A stretch of 64,000 nucleotides of DNA from Paraburkholderia solisilvae (GTDB taxonomy: Bacteria; Pseudomonadota; Gammaproteobacteria; Burkholderiales; Burkholderiaceae), in NCBI RefSeq assembly GCF_902859875.1, contig NZ_CADIKF010000005.1, positions 62,001 to 126,000 on the forward strand, written 5' to 3'. Under the pieces are notes generated by a model that saw only the letters and a program-made list of their open reading frames with translations, was not told where the DNA came from and ran no database searches. Both the position numbers and the translations under genes were made by a program. Every line of letters begins with the position of its first letter. The stretch's first letter is position 1. Positions 18,552 to 27,267 of the stretch are shown piece by piece.

Positions 18552-18974
18552 CTAGTCTCGCACAGTGACCGTGTCGTAGTCTGAGAGGTCGGCCGCGTCG
18601 GTATGCGTAAGGCCTTCGGGGCGCGCGTCGAATTGTGCCTGGGCCGCCAGTATCGACGGAAGCTGTTGCGCTGCCCATTGAGCGAGCACGCCAAGCGGCT
18701 CCGACATGCTCTTTCCAATTGCGGAGACGGAATACTCGACGCCTGGCGGAGCAGTTTCGACGATGCGTCGCGAGACCATGCCATTACGTTCCAGTCGGCG
18801 TAAGCTTTGAGTGAGCGCTTTCTGGGTGATACCGGATACTCGCCGCTTGAGTTCGTTAAAACGGAGCGGGCGGTCGCGAAGAGCCAGAAAGACAGTGAAA
18901 GTCCATTTATCGGCCAGTTGATCTAGAAGAACGCGACATGCGTCCACATCGGAAGAATTAACTTGCTCGAGCAT
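18552..18974 (-). CDS. HxlR-family transcriptional regulator
   Basis: A 140-residue winged-helix regulator, slightly longer than the usual 110-130. The core is diagnostic: CRVLLDQLADKWTFTVFLALRDRPLRFNELKRRVSGITQKALTQSLRRLERNGMVSR, in which D-K-W-T, R-F-N-E-L and I-x-x-K-x-L-T are family signatures. It is followed by PPGVEYSVSAIGKSM. Only one Cys (near residue 13) is at the place used for redox or electrophile sensing in HxlR/YodB proteins. The start at 18974 is the first Met before the domain. Targets are unknown; the downstream MAPEG-like gene is the closest candidate. Confidence 0.85.
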   Translation of the reverse strand: MLEQVNSSDVDACRVLLDQLADKWTFTVFLALRDRPLRFNELKRRVSGITQKALTQSLRRLERNGMVSRRIVETAPPGVEYSVSAIGKSMSEPLGVLAQWAAQQLPSILAAQAQFDARPEGLTHTDAADLSDYDTVTVRD

Positions 18975-19053
18975 ACTGCAGTTCCGTTAAGGATACTTAG
19001 GATCGCGCTAATCATTTTCAGACAACACACCAGACCGTACTATAGCGTTCGTC

Positions 19054-19173
19054 ATGTATGTACGTCGTATTGCCGCGCATTATTTGCTCCGGGAAGACGG
19101 TAAATTTATTTTGACCAAAGCGTATTCCCGATGCTGGTTCAAGGAACGTATCGTGTTGCCTGGTATCTTTTAA
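19054..19173 (+). CDS. Possible small ORF of 39 codons ending in a terminator-like hairpin
   Basis: The frame ATG 19054 to TAA 19171-19173 reads MYVRRIAAHYLLREDGKF then ILTKAYSRCWFKERIVLPGIF. It is too short for standard ORF calling, has lower-GC codon use than the neighbours and no clear ribosome site. Its stop codon lies in the loop of the hairpin at 19161-19180. It is divergent from the hxlR gene. It may be a real small protein, a gene remnant, or chance. The rest of 18975-19312 shows nothing else. Confidence 0.25.
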   Translation: MYVRRIAAHYLLREDGKFILTKAYSRCWFKERIVLPGIF

Positions 19174-19187
19174 GATACCAAGTTTTT
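19161..19187 (+). terminator. Hairpin followed by T run
   Basis: Nine-base arms TGGTATCTT (19161-19169) and AAGATACCA (19172-19180) with a 2-base gap are followed by AGTTTTTG. This is a rho-independent terminator shape on the plus strand, yet no annotated plus-strand gene ends here. It implies a short transcript from 18975-19160. Confidence 0.45.
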
Positions 19188-19312
19188 GAGCCCTGAGCGT
19201 TAGAGATCGGGTGTTTGCTTCCCGTCCTGCTTTGCCTGACAGAAAGTGATGCTAAAGAAATTATGGAAATGAATCGTGCTCAATTGGCGAACTCATTTTG
19301 CCGTGGCAAATA

Positions 19313-20905
19313 TCACGTCATCGCCGGGTCCGTCTTCGCGTTGATTTCCGGATGCAGATTTCGTACCGCGCTGACCGATTCAAGCAACGAAGCCAGATGA
19401 AGGACGGTCGAATCGGCGTACCACCGTGAAACCAGTTGAACACCGATCGGCAGGTTATCGTCGCTCGTTCCGAAGCGCAGCGACAACGCGGGCAGCCCCG
19501 TCAGATTGAACGGGACGGTGGCTCGCACCATATGCCAGGCGGGTACAGTGACACCATTGATCACATACTCGGAGAGACCGTGTATCGGCGCATGAATAGG
19601 GGTCACCGGGCAAAGGAAGGCGTCATAGCGTTGGAAAAACCCGGCGAACACGTCGCGGAAGCGCTCTGCAGCTTGCTCGGCTGTAACATATTCCTGCTGG
19701 GACGGATCGGGAACCTTGAGGTACGCTGCAACGTTCCTCGAAAGGAGCGATTGGCGGTCTCCAACATAGTGCGCAAAATAGGATTTCCGCTCCGGAACAC
19801 TGACTTTGGAGTAGATTTCCAGACTATTGAGCTGCTCGAGGGCTGGCAGTCGAACTTCTTCGACAAGGCAACCCAAATCTCGCAACGCATACGCTGCAGC
19901 CTTGACAGTAGCGGCAACGTCAGACGCAACCGGGCCAAATCCTGGCTCTGCCAACCATCCGACTCGCAACGGGCGATCGGACTTACGCTGCACGTACGCG
20001 TCCATGTCCAACGGGCTCTGCGCGTATCCATCGACGCCGTCTGGGCCTGCAAGGATCGAGTAAGCCAACACGATGTCTCTCACGCTTCGGGCTAACGGGC
20101 CGACGTGCCAGTATCGGCGCGGGACTTGCGGCCAGTGTCCGGTTGTTGGAATGCGTCCGTGCGTCGGCTTGAATCCTACGATTCCGGTATGGGCGGCAGG
20201 TCCGCGGATCGAGATACCAACGTCGCTGCCAAATCCGAGCGGCGACATGCCCGCGGCGATCGCGGCCGCTTCTCCTCCGCTCGATCCGCCTGGCGTGTGA
20301 TCGATATTCCACGGATTATTGGTTCTTCCGGTCAAGACATTGTCGGTCTCGATACCGAATGAAAATTCGGGAAGATTGGTCTTCGCCATCAGGATCGCGC
20401 CAGCCGACTTCAGGCGTGCGACACCTGTTGCGTCCGTGCCGGGAATGCGTCCTTTGAAGATATGTGAGCCACGTTGCGTTAGAACGCCGGCCGTGTCGAT
20501 CGCATCCTTGACGGTAAATGGCACACCATGAAGCGGGCCCAGTGCAGATCCGTTCATGACGGCCGCTTCCGCGATTTTGGCGTTCTCCAGTGCCTGCTCG
20601 CTTACGAGGGTGACAATTGCGTTCAACTTCGGGTTTACCGACGCTATTCGATCAAGATGCAATTGCATTACTTCGATAGGAGAGACCTGCCTGGATCGTA
20701 TCAAGGCGGCAATCTCCGTTGCGTCCTTGTAGTGCATCGGCGGTTCCGCCGGCGGAATGCGTGTGTTTTCACGGCGATCGGGTTGTGACACAGTACGACT
20801 CCGATGGTCCTGGCTGTTTGACCCGGCGAAGGCGCTCTTCGAAGCGGCCAGGGTCGCGGCGACGGCGCCGACGGTCGCGAGAATATGCCGGCGAGTGACA
20901 GTCAT
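19313..20905 (-). CDS. Amidase signature family hydrolase with Tat-type signal peptide
   Basis: A 530-residue amidase. The start at 20905 has GGAGGA 8 bases upstream. Residues 1-27 form an export signal with a twin-arginine start ([19 protein letters not shown]), so the enzyme is probably periplasmic and folded before export. The catalytic Ser-cisSer-Lys set is present: Lys in [11 protein letters not shown], the Ser-rich loop in [17 protein letters not shown], and the nucleophile in the [12 protein letters not shown] segment. The latter replaces the common D-T-G-G-S with D-V-G-I-S while keeping the nucleophile Ser. Such enzymes hydrolyse amides to acid and ammonia. A cupin and an acyl-CoA ligase lie next to it. 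Confidence 0.85.
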   Translation of the reverse strand: MTVTRRHILATVGAVAATLAASKSAFAGSNSQDHRSRTVSQPDRRENTRIPPAEPPMHYKDATEIAALIRSRQVSPIEVMQLHLDRIASVNPKLNAIVTLVSEQALENAKIAEAAVMNGSALGPLHGVPFTVKDAIDTAGVLTQRGSHIFKGRIPGTDATGVARLKSAGAILMAKTNLPEFSFGIETDNVLTGRTNNPWNIDHTPGGSSGGEAAAIAAGMSPLGFGSDVGISIRGPAAHTGIVGFKPTHGRIPTTGHWPQVPRRYWHVGPLARSVRDIVLAYSILAGPDGVDGYAQSPLDMDAYVQRKSDRPLRVGWLAEPGFGPVASDVAATVKAAAYALRDLGCLVEEVRLPALEQLNSLEIYSKVSVPERKSYFAHYVGDRQSLLSRNVAAYLKVPDPSQQEYVTAEQAAERFRDVFAGFFQRYDAFLCPVTPIHAPIHGLSEYVINGVTVPAWHMVRATVPFNLTGLPALSLRFGTSDDNLPIGVQLVSRWYADSTVLHLASLLESVSAVRNLHPEINAKTDPAMT

Positions 20906-20979
20906 CAGTTTTCCTCCAGGGAGAACGCGGTCGTTCCATCGACGAATGGGCCCTAAGCGCCCCATTCGCAAGTTTGTAT

Positions 20980-20991
20980 GTGTATATACAC
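20980..20991. promoter_or_regulatory. GTGTATATACAC palindrome upstream of the amidase
   Basis: A perfect 12-base palindrome lies 75 bases upstream of the amidase start. G-T-rich dyads around TATA of this type are common operators of GntR-family repressors and may overlap the promoter. The rest of 20906-21372 holds no gene. Confidence 0.35.
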
Positions 20992-21103
20992 GAATACACG
21001 CATCGCCTGCTTCAGGAGAGGTTGGTTAAACCTTGGCCGTGGCTGGCCGTACCTAGCGACGCGATCCATTTCACTGCACGTCGATGCACGAGGTCGTGTA
21101 CCT

Positions 21104-21117
21104 ACCTAACGTTAGGT
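21104..21117. promoter_or_regulatory. ACCTAACGTTAGGT palindrome between amidase and cupin genes
   Basis: A perfect 14-base palindrome between two divergent genes, 198 bases from the amidase start and 255 from the cupin start. It could serve a TetR-type dimer. Confidence 0.4.
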
Positions 21118-21372
21118 TAGGTGAATGGTAGAGGCTGCCATTCAACTCGTCAACAACCATCGGTGCGGGATTACAGCCGGCGCTCAAAATGCTGGTCCGG
21201 CGATGATCCAGGGGGCACGTCGCGTGTCCGCGCAGCCAGGTTAGCGAAATTACGGGGTCGGGCGCTTCGCGCAATACCTCTGGTCTTCCGGGGTTCGCGG
21301 GCGGCTCACGACGTTGGCGTGGAGAATCGTGACATCTGGACCGATCGCTTACGAAAATTCAAGGAGAAAATC

Positions 21373-21708
21373 ATGGCCGACGTGGGTACCGAGAAGGTAT
21401 TTGAAAACGACAAGATCATCGTATGGGATCTCATTCTCGATCCAGGCGAAGAGACACCTGTACATACCCATATGCGTTCATACATGTGGTACGCCATTGA
21501 AGGCGCTCCGCTGCGCATCTACGACGAACACGGCAGCGACCTCGGCGTCTTCGAGGTATCGACGGGCGGGGTCTATTCCTTGCTGTGTGAAAACGGATAC
21601 CTTGAAATACTGTCGAGTGTCGGCAAGGGGACCCGCGTTCCCGTCACTCACAAAGCGCGAAATGAGGGAGACAAGCGCTATCGCGAGATATTGGTGGAGT
21701 ACAAGTAG
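21373..21708 (+). CDS. Small cupin-domain protein
   Basis: A 111-residue single-domain cupin. AAGGAGAA 3-4 bases before the ATG at 21373 fixes the start. Cupin motif 1 is at DPGEETPVHTHMRSYMWYAIEG (residues 23-44), with the two metal-binding His in HTH, although the usual following Glu is shifted. Motif 2 is less clear. Single-domain cupins of this size bind a metal and act as isomerases, dioxygenases or small-molecule binding proteins. It is divergent from the amidase and convergent with the acyl-CoA ligase. Its function is unknown, but the arrangement suggests a role with one of them. Confidence 0.75.
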   Translation: MADVGTEKVFENDKIIVWDLILDPGEETPVHTHMRSYMWYAIEGAPLRIYDEHGSDLGVFEVSTGGVYSLLCENGYLEILSSVGKGTRVPVTHKARNEGDKRYREILVEYK

Positions 21709-21905
21709 CGCGTTCCTCGAACTCACGCCTGTCGCACGGGTTCAGATGCGTTGCATCGAGCGAGAGATTGCAAGAGGCCGCGCCGCCATAGGTATTCGCT
21801 GCAGGGACCCATCCACGAATCGGCGGCCGGTATCTAAAGAGCGAGCCTTATTTCGATGCGGCGGCGCGATCGTATTCGCGTGATCGAAGGGCGAATGTGG
21901 CGTGA

Positions 21906-23441
21906 TCAGACATCCAGGCGCTCACCATCTTTGGCTATGGCTTCCGCCACCGCGTTGCGGTCGATCTTGGTCAGCGCATTGCGCGGCAGCTTGTCGATCA
22001 TCGCCCAGATCTCGGGCACTTTATGGTCGGCCAGTCTCTTCTTCGCCGCCGCGAGGATTGGCGCGGCGTCCGCCCCGTCTTTCAGGACCAGCAGCGCGCC
22101 AACCCGTTGCCCGAGCACGGGATCGGGAAGACCCACAACCGCCACTTCGCGAACGTTCGGGTGATCCTGCAACACCGCTTCGACCTCGAGTGGGGATATT
22201 TTCGAGCCGCCGCGGACGATCAGATCCTTCTTGCGGCCTATGTACTGAACCTCGCGTTCGCCACTCACGCGTACAAGATCGCCGGAATGGAAGAAGCCAT
22301 CCGGTAGCGAAGTGATGACGCCGGGGCTTTCCCAATAGCCCGGCGCGGTAGTGGGCGATCTCAGCCACATCTCGCCCGTTTCGCCGTCCGGCACAGGATT
22401 GCCCGCCTCATTCATGACGCGGAATTCGGCTTCCGGCACCAAGCCGAAATATGGACCGGCCCTTGTGCCAGGCGTGGATACGCCCGGTTCTTCGGTGGCT
22501 GCCCATATCGAGCGCAAATGCACGCCGAATTGCTCTTCGAACGATTCGGCGATTTCGGTCGCACACGTATCGCCGCCATACGTGCAGGCGCGCAGGCAGG
22601 CGACATCACGCGGCTTGAGTTTCTGTCGTTGCGCGAGGGCGGCATACATGAAGGGAAGGCCACCGATGCTGGTGCAGCGATGATGTTCGATTGCGTCGAG
22701 CACCATGTCCGGATCGAATCGTGGGATCAGCACCATCACGAAGTCCCGGATGAGCGAGATGATGGAAATGACCATACCGGAGGTGTGCATCAACGTAGCG
22801 ACTACCGCAAACACCATTTCTCCCGCAGGCCCGCGCGCTGCCGCAACCGGGCCGAACGAGGCGAGGGTGCGATGAGTCCAGACCACGAGCTTGCCGCGCC
22901 CGCTTGTCGTGCCGGACGTCGCCAGCAAAACGGCCGCGGCATCAGGATCAGGGGCGGCAAAGAAGCGACGGGGTCGACCCGTTTCCATCAGCTCCACCCA
23001 GGTCCGTGCCTTGCCGATGGACCCGGTCGAGCCCACCACATAGCGTGCCGTGTCTGGCAGCAGGTCTTGTGGGACGTCGGCGAAATTCTCATACAGGTCG
23101 CCTTGTCCAAGGTAGATCGCAGGCGTCGTCCGCTCGATCCAGTGAGACAGCTCCGCAGTCTTGAAGCGCGTGTTGAGTGGTGTCGCGATCGCGCCGATGC
23201 GAAAACAGGCGAGGTAGGCGATCACGGCTTCCGCGATGTTCAGCATGTGAAGGGCGACGCGATCACCAGGCCGAACGCCGCGTGCGGCCAGCGCGGACGC
23301 CAGCCGGTCGCAATCCTCCAGCAGACGGGCGGGGGTCCAATGCCTGCTGCCGCAGATGAGGACCGTTTTGTCGGGCGCCACTCTGGCGCGTGCGGCGAGC
23401 GCCGCGAGGGGCGACGTCGACCTATTCGTCCCGGCAGTCAT
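21906..23441 (-). CDS. Acyl-CoA synthetase / AMP-binding ligase
   Basis: A 511-residue adenylate-forming enzyme that activates a carboxylic acid to its acyl-CoA through an acyl-AMP. The phosphate-binding loop is LLATSGTTSGRGKLVVWTH (residues 170-188). Motif A5 is near IWAATEEPG, and the hinge/A8 region is FHSGDLVRVSGEREVQYIGRKKDLIVRGG. The catalytic Lys is in LPRNALTKIDR near the end. The substrate pocket does not reveal the acid. The start at 23441 follows AGGAGC, a good ribosome site. It may act downstream of the adjacent amidase by activating the released acid; this is inference from position only. Confidence 0.88.
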   Translation of the reverse strand: MTAGTNRSTSPLAALAARARVAPDKTVLICGSRHWTPARLLEDCDRLASALAARGVRPGDRVALHMLNIAEAVIAYLACFRIGAIATPLNTRFKTAELSHWIERTTPAIYLGQGDLYENFADVPQDLLPDTARYVVGSTGSIGKARTWVELMETGRPRRFFAAPDPDAAAVLLATSGTTSGRGKLVVWTHRTLASFGPVAAARGPAGEMVFAVVATLMHTSGMVISIISLIRDFVMVLIPRFDPDMVLDAIEHHRCTSIGGLPFMYAALAQRQKLKPRDVACLRACTYGGDTCATEIAESFEEQFGVHLRSIWAATEEPGVSTPGTRAGPYFGLVPEAEFRVMNEAGNPVPDGETGEMWLRSPTTAPGYWESPGVITSLPDGFFHSGDLVRVSGEREVQYIGRKKDLIVRGGSKISPLEVEAVLQDHPNVREVAVVGLPDPVLGQRVGALLVLKDGADAAPILAAAKKRLADHKVPEIWAMIDKLPRNALTKIDRNAVAEAIAKDGERLDV

Positions 23442-23904
23442 GCTGCTCCTTCGGTACTGCCTGCGCGATCAATCAGCTGTCCGGGAGCTGCGTTGCCCCG
23501 GTAACGGTGCGGACAACAGCGGTGGTCGATAGAGCGCATGCAGCGGTATCCGATCTCCGGAAAAATGATCTTTAGTAAAGCATAGGCGCGACGCTCATGG
23601 CAAAGCGTTCCAACGAAGTAGGCGTTCGAATTCCGACGCTGTACGGACTTTTTAGTCTGTCATCAGGTACGCGCAAGCGTTCGGCTAGAAGAGCTCGCGA
23701 ACCCGGTGATACAACATGCCGGGTTCGAGTGCGGGAGCGCGCAAGTTCCGGCTGGGTTCCGGATTACTACCTGGTCCATTGCGCGATTGATTTAATGGCG
23801 AAACAACCGCAACGGACTTCGATGCTTGCGCGCGCAACTTCCTGTATTGCGCTGGCAAACCTGTTGCGGGTTGCATCGAATTTCTCCATTTTGAAAGAGG
23901 TCAT
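23442..23904. other. Intergenic region of 463 bases, no gene accepted
   Basis: A 135-codon reading (23597-24004) crosses into the next gene in another frame and has no family resemblance. AACCCGG/CCGGGTT arms (23700-23706 and 23719-23725) could form a small hairpin without a T run. The promoter of the following gene is expected in the A/T-richer part around 23780-23900. Confidence 0.4.
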
Positions 23905-24726
23905 ATGCTGCCGTCTGTTCATCGCGAGTCCATACCGAGTACGCCCCATGTCGAGCAGGTTCCGGCCGAAGTGGTGCGACCAGGTCCTTCCGCAGAGGTG
24001 GTAAAGAAGGGCGGGTCTTCAGGTTCGACCGGCAAAGTGCGCATCGCTACACATCAGAACGGCAACCGTCCGCGTAGCGCGTCGGGTTCGACAGGCGCCC
24101 AGTCCAACTGGCCGCAAAGCTACGCATTAGCAAAATTACCGGACGAATACAGCCATTCGCCGACACCAGGCGTCATGGTCGATGCGAAAGGAAGAGAGTT
24201 TATTGTGAGCGGCGACCGTGGTTACCCGGTCAAGTACGACGCGTCCAATCGGACCTGGCGGATCTGGCAACCCGATAATCCCGCAAAGCCTGGAATTCCC
24301 GTTACACGAAGCGATGATGGAACCTGGCGCATCCATTCCGATGTCGGACTGAAGGGCGGCGGAGATACCCAGTCGCAACGGTTCAGCGAACTCACCAATC
24401 GCAAAGAGTCAGTTGAAGCCGAGATGCGTCGATGCCAGGACCGAATGATGCAGCTCGATCGGCGCTCTACAGACCTGGCACGCAGGTGCGACGAAATCGA
24501 CCGCAGGGTCGCGGAACTCGAGCGCCGTTCGCATGGACCCGCGAGCGCAGAGATATTGTATGAAAGTGCCAGACTGAGGGCCGATGCACTGATGTTAAAG
24601 CGCGAAGAAGACGAGATCAATCGCGAAAGGAGTTCCGAATCGAGCAAATTCTCCTATGCGAATATCGAATTGCTGTCGATTAGAAGAGAACTGGACAGCA
24701 TCAATCTGTCGCATTGGAGTTCGTGA
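23905..24726 (+). CDS. Uncharacterised coiled-coil protein with effector-like repeat module
   Basis: A 273-residue protein I cannot assign to a named family. Residues 1-80 are disordered, rich in Ser, Gly, Pro and Lys (GSSGSTGKVR). Residues 93-152 contain two related strands (GYPVKYDASNRTWRIW and GIPVTRSDDGTWRIHSDVGL). This short beta module resembles repeats I associate with large secreted or type III effector-like proteins of Burkholderia and Pseudomonas. Residues 158-268 are a charged coiled coil. There is no signal peptide. AGAGG 5 bases before ATG 23905 supports the start. Codon use is less G/C-biased than in the core genes, which hints at transfer. No secretion genes are nearby. Confidence 0.6.
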   Translation: MLPSVHRESIPSTPHVEQVPAEVVRPGPSAEVVKKGGSSGSTGKVRIATHQNGNRPRSASGSTGAQSNWPQSYALAKLPDEYSHSPTPGVMVDAKGREFIVSGDRGYPVKYDASNRTWRIWQPDNPAKPGIPVTRSDDGTWRIHSDVGLKGGGDTQSQRFSELTNRKESVEAEMRRCQDRMMQLDRRSTDLARRCDEIDRRVAELERRSHGPASAEILYESARLRADALMLKREEDEINRERSSESSKFSYANIELLSIRRELDSINLSHWSS

Positions 24727-24951
24727 CGTCGGCGGGCATCGCCAATGTAATGCGATCCGGAATGCGAGCATGGCCATCAATACGCGCAGGCCTCAGTGCT
24801 CTACCTGGTGCATCACTTCGACACCGATTCCGTCGCCCGGAATTAAAGCAATCCGATGTCTGCTTGTCATGGCGTGCACCCGTCGCGAATGCGCAGTCGA
24901 AGCCATTGTTCCTGGCAGCCGTGTCGAAGATGGGCGACGACCGGGCGGCGC

Positions 24952-25737
24952 CTACGTGCCGTCGGTACCGTTCTCCTTGCGCGAACGCCGTGTGTCGCGT
25001 GCAACTGGCGCTTCGCAGTGTGCACGCTCGGCCTGCTCGAGCCGGCGGGCCGCTTCGAATACGTCGTTGCGAAACTGGACGAGCCCCGTTCGCGCAATGT
25101 CCGGTGGCTGCAATGCGGACCACAGCACATCGATTAACCGGTCCGCCGTGGCGTCGATATCGGTGCGGCGGTTCACGAGGGTCGCTTCCCACAGCACATG
25201 CTCCATCGGTCCGAACACCAGCGAGCGCAACAGCCGCAGCGGCATGTCCGCACGCACCTGCCCGGTGGCCTGGCCTTGCGCAAGCACACGCATCAGCGGC
25301 GCGGTATAGCGACGGTGCAGGCCGGTGAGCGCCTCGCTCAACTCGTGCTGCTGCGTTCGTCCTTCGGATAGCACGAGCGAGCACAGCCCGGTGCCGTTGA
25401 CGAGCATCAGCCGCAAATGGGTGCGAACGATAAACGCGAACTGCTGGCGCACGCCGCTGTCGCGCGGCAGCCCCGCCTCGATCGCTTCGATGATTTCGTC
25501 GTACCAATCGCCGATGACGCGCGCGCACAACTCGCGCTTGCCACGGAAATAGCTGAATACGGTGGCCTCGGAAATACCGAGCCGATGCGCAATTTCCGCG
25601 GTGGTCGCTCGCTCGTATCCTTTTTCGGAGAACACGTCGCGGCCGGCTTCGAGAATTTCCTTCACACGCTGCTGCGACTTGCGTCCGGCCGGCTGCCGGC
25701 GCGAGGCCGGCGTCTCGTCCCTTGTTACGCGCATCAT
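24952..25737 (-). CDS. TetR-family regulator, probable repressor of the liu operon
   Basis: A 261-residue TetR/AcrR protein. The DNA-binding domain is RVKEILEAGRDVFSEKGYERATTAEIAHRLGISEATVFSYFRGKREL, about residues 24-70. The C-terminal domain is of the all-helical TetR ligand type. Residues 1-22 and the C-terminal 20 are basic and probably flexible. The start may be 25737 or the next Met at 25734. It is divergent from the isovaleryl-CoA dehydrogenase operon with 275 bases between, which hold two copies of one inverted repeat. Beta-proteobacteria are known to use TetR-type LiuQ regulators for leucine degradation; identity with LiuQ is inferred from position. Confidence 0.85.
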   Translation of the reverse strand: MMRVTRDETPASRRQPAGRKSQQRVKEILEAGRDVFSEKGYERATTAEIAHRLGISEATVFSYFRGKRELCARVIGDWYDEIIEAIEAGLPRDSGVRQQFAFIVRTHLRLMLVNGTGLCSLVLSEGRTQQHELSEALTGLHRRYTAPLMRVLAQGQATGQVRADMPLRLLRSLVFGPMEHVLWEATLVNRRTDIDATADRLIDVLWSALQPPDIARTGLVQFRNDVFEAARRLEQAERAHCEAPVARDTRRSRKENGTDGT

Positions 25738-25826
25738 ATGAGCCCAATTCAGATTCAGTGCCGGATGGGTCCGGCACGCTTCGATACTAGCATGGCACGT
25801 AAGGTTCCAGTACGTGTCCTGTTTTA

Positions 25827-25839
25827 TGAGCTTCGCTCA
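25827..25839. promoter_or_regulatory. Operator candidate 1, TGAGCTTCGCTCA
   Basis: Inverted repeat TGAGC-N3-GCTCA followed by GAAAT, just upstream of the probable -35 of the liu promoter. An almost identical site lies 107 bases downstream. Confidence 0.55.
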
Positions 25840-25849
25840 GAAATACCTA

Positions 25850-25878
25850 TTGACGCTTACGTAAATCTGGCGTGAAAT
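25850..25878 (+). promoter_or_regulatory. Probable promoter of the liu operon
   Basis: TTGACG (25850-25855), a 17-base spacer and TGAAAT (25873-25878) give a reasonable sigma70 promoter 135 bases before ivd. It lies between the two TGAGC-N3-GCTCA repeats. Confidence 0.4.
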
Positions 25879-25933
25879 GCGTAATGTCATGGCGTCCGGA
25901 ACGGTACATCGTTCGGGCGGTCGCGGAAAATAC

Positions 25934-25946
25934 TGAGCCTCGCTCA
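25934..25946. promoter_or_regulatory. Operator candidate 2, TGAGCCTCGCTCA
   Basis: The second copy of the inverted repeat, also followed by GAAAT. It is downstream of the putative promoter and 67 bases before the ivd start. A dimer bound here would block transcription. Confidence 0.55.
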
Positions 25947-26012
25947 GAAATTGCCGGATGTCGCGCTGCGGCATGCGTGCTGTCCATCCGGCAGGTTATT
26001 TGGGAGCTACGA

Positions 26013-27194
26013 ATGAGCACTGTGCCCGGCCTGCATTTCCCGCTCGGTGAAGAGATCGAAATGCTGCGTGACAGCATCGCGGGGTTCGCCGCGAAAGAGA
26101 TCGCCCCGCGTGCCGCCGAGATCGACCGTACCGATCAGTTTCCGATGGACCTGTGGCGCAAGTTCGGCGACCTCGGCGTGCACGGCATGACGGTGTCCGA
26201 AGAGTACGGCGGCGCAAACATGGGCTATACGGCGCACATGGTGGCGATGGAAGAAATCTCGCGCGCGTCGGCGTCGGTCGGCCTGTCCTACGGCGCGCAT
26301 TCGAATCTGTGCGTGAACCAGATCCATCGCAACGGCACCGACGTGCAGAAGCGCAAGTATTTGCCGAAGCTGGTATCGGGAGAACACGTCGGGGCGCTCG
26401 CCATGAGTGAGCCGAATGCGGGCTCGGATGTCGTTAGCATGAAATTGCGCGCGGACAAAAAGGGCGACCATTACGTTCTGAACGGTACCAAGATGTGGAT
26501 TACCAACGGTCCCGATTGCGATACCTTGGTCGTCTATGCGAAGACGGACATCGAAGCGGGCGCGCGCGGCATTACCGCGTTTATCGTCGAGAAAGATGCG
26601 CGGGGTTTTTCTGTCGCGCAGAAACTCGACAAGCTCGGAATGCGCGGGTCTCATACCGGCGAACTGGTGTTCGACAATGTCGAGGTGCCGGAAGAAAACG
26701 TGCTCGGCGAAGTGAATGGCGGCGTCAAGGTGTTGATGAGCGGGCTCGATTACGAGCGCGCGGTGCTGGCGGGCGGCCCGACCGGCATCATGGCCGCGGT
26801 GATGGACGCGGTCGTGCCATATATTCACGACCGCAAGCAGTTCGGTCAATCGATCGGCGAATTCCAGCTGATCCAGGGCAAGGTCGCCGATCTTTACACG
26901 ACATTCCAGGCTTGCCGTGCGTATCTTTACGCCGTGGGCCGCAATCTCGACTCGCTGGGTCAGGGCCATATACGCCAGGTGCGCAAGGACTGCGCCGGTG
27001 TCATTCTCTATACCGCCGAGAAGGCCACCTGGATGGCGGGCGAAGCGATCCAGATTCTCGGCGGCAACGGCTACATCAACGAATATCCGGTCGGCCGCTT
27101 ATGGCGCGATGCGAAGCTGTACGAGATCGGCGCGGGCACGAGCGAGATCCGCCGCATGCTGATCGGCCGCGAGCTGTTCGCGGAGACGATGTAA
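26013..27194 (+). CDS. liuA: Isovaleryl-CoA dehydrogenase
   Basis: This FAD enzyme oxidises isovaleryl-CoA to 3-methylcrotonyl-CoA in leucine degradation and passes electrons to ETF. It has 393 residues, the usual length. Marks are the N-terminal helices with [18 protein letters not shown], the signature [17 protein letters not shown], and [19 protein letters not shown]. The catalytic-base segment [15 protein letters not shown] has Glu at the position typical of isovaleryl- and isobutyryl-type enzymes. [38 protein letters not shown] closes it. GGGAG 6 bases before ATG 26013 fixes the start; an in-frame extension to 25872 runs through operator 2. First gene of the operon. Confidence 0.95.
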   Translation: MSTVPGLHFPLGEEIEMLRDSIAGFAAKEIAPRAAEIDRTDQFPMDLWRKFGDLGVHGMTVSEEYGGANMGYTAHMVAMEEISRASASVGLSYGAHSNLCVNQIHRNGTDVQKRKYLPKLVSGEHVGALAMSEPNAGSDVVSMKLRADKKGDHYVLNGTKMWITNGPDCDTLVVYAKTDIEAGARGITAFIVEKDARGFSVAQKLDKLGMRGSHTGELVFDNVEVPEENVLGEVNGGVKVLMSGLDYERAVLAGGPTGIMAAVMDAVVPYIHDRKQFGQSIGEFQLIQGKVADLYTTFQACRAYLYAVGRNLDSLGQGHIRQVRKDCAGVILYTAEKATWMAGEAIQILGGNGYINEYPVGRLWRDAKLYEIGAGTSEIRRMLIGRELFAETM

Positions 27195-27267
27195 TCGTAC
27201 GCACGCGAAGCATCGCAGCGCCGAAGTGCCGGTCCGCTGCGCACAAGAGCACGAGGAGAGGCACGCA

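Noticed and set aside
23700..23725. AACCCGG/CCGGGTT hairpin with GGTTCGA, looking like part of a tRNA or a terminator
   Set aside because: No acceptor stem, anticodon arm or CCA context can be built around it, and no T run follows.
23818..23842. TTCG-N17-TTCC resembling an hrpII box upstream of the effector-like gene
   Set aside because: The hrpII consensus needs TTCG-N16-TTCG; spacing and the last base are both wrong, and no type III regulator or secretion genes are present.
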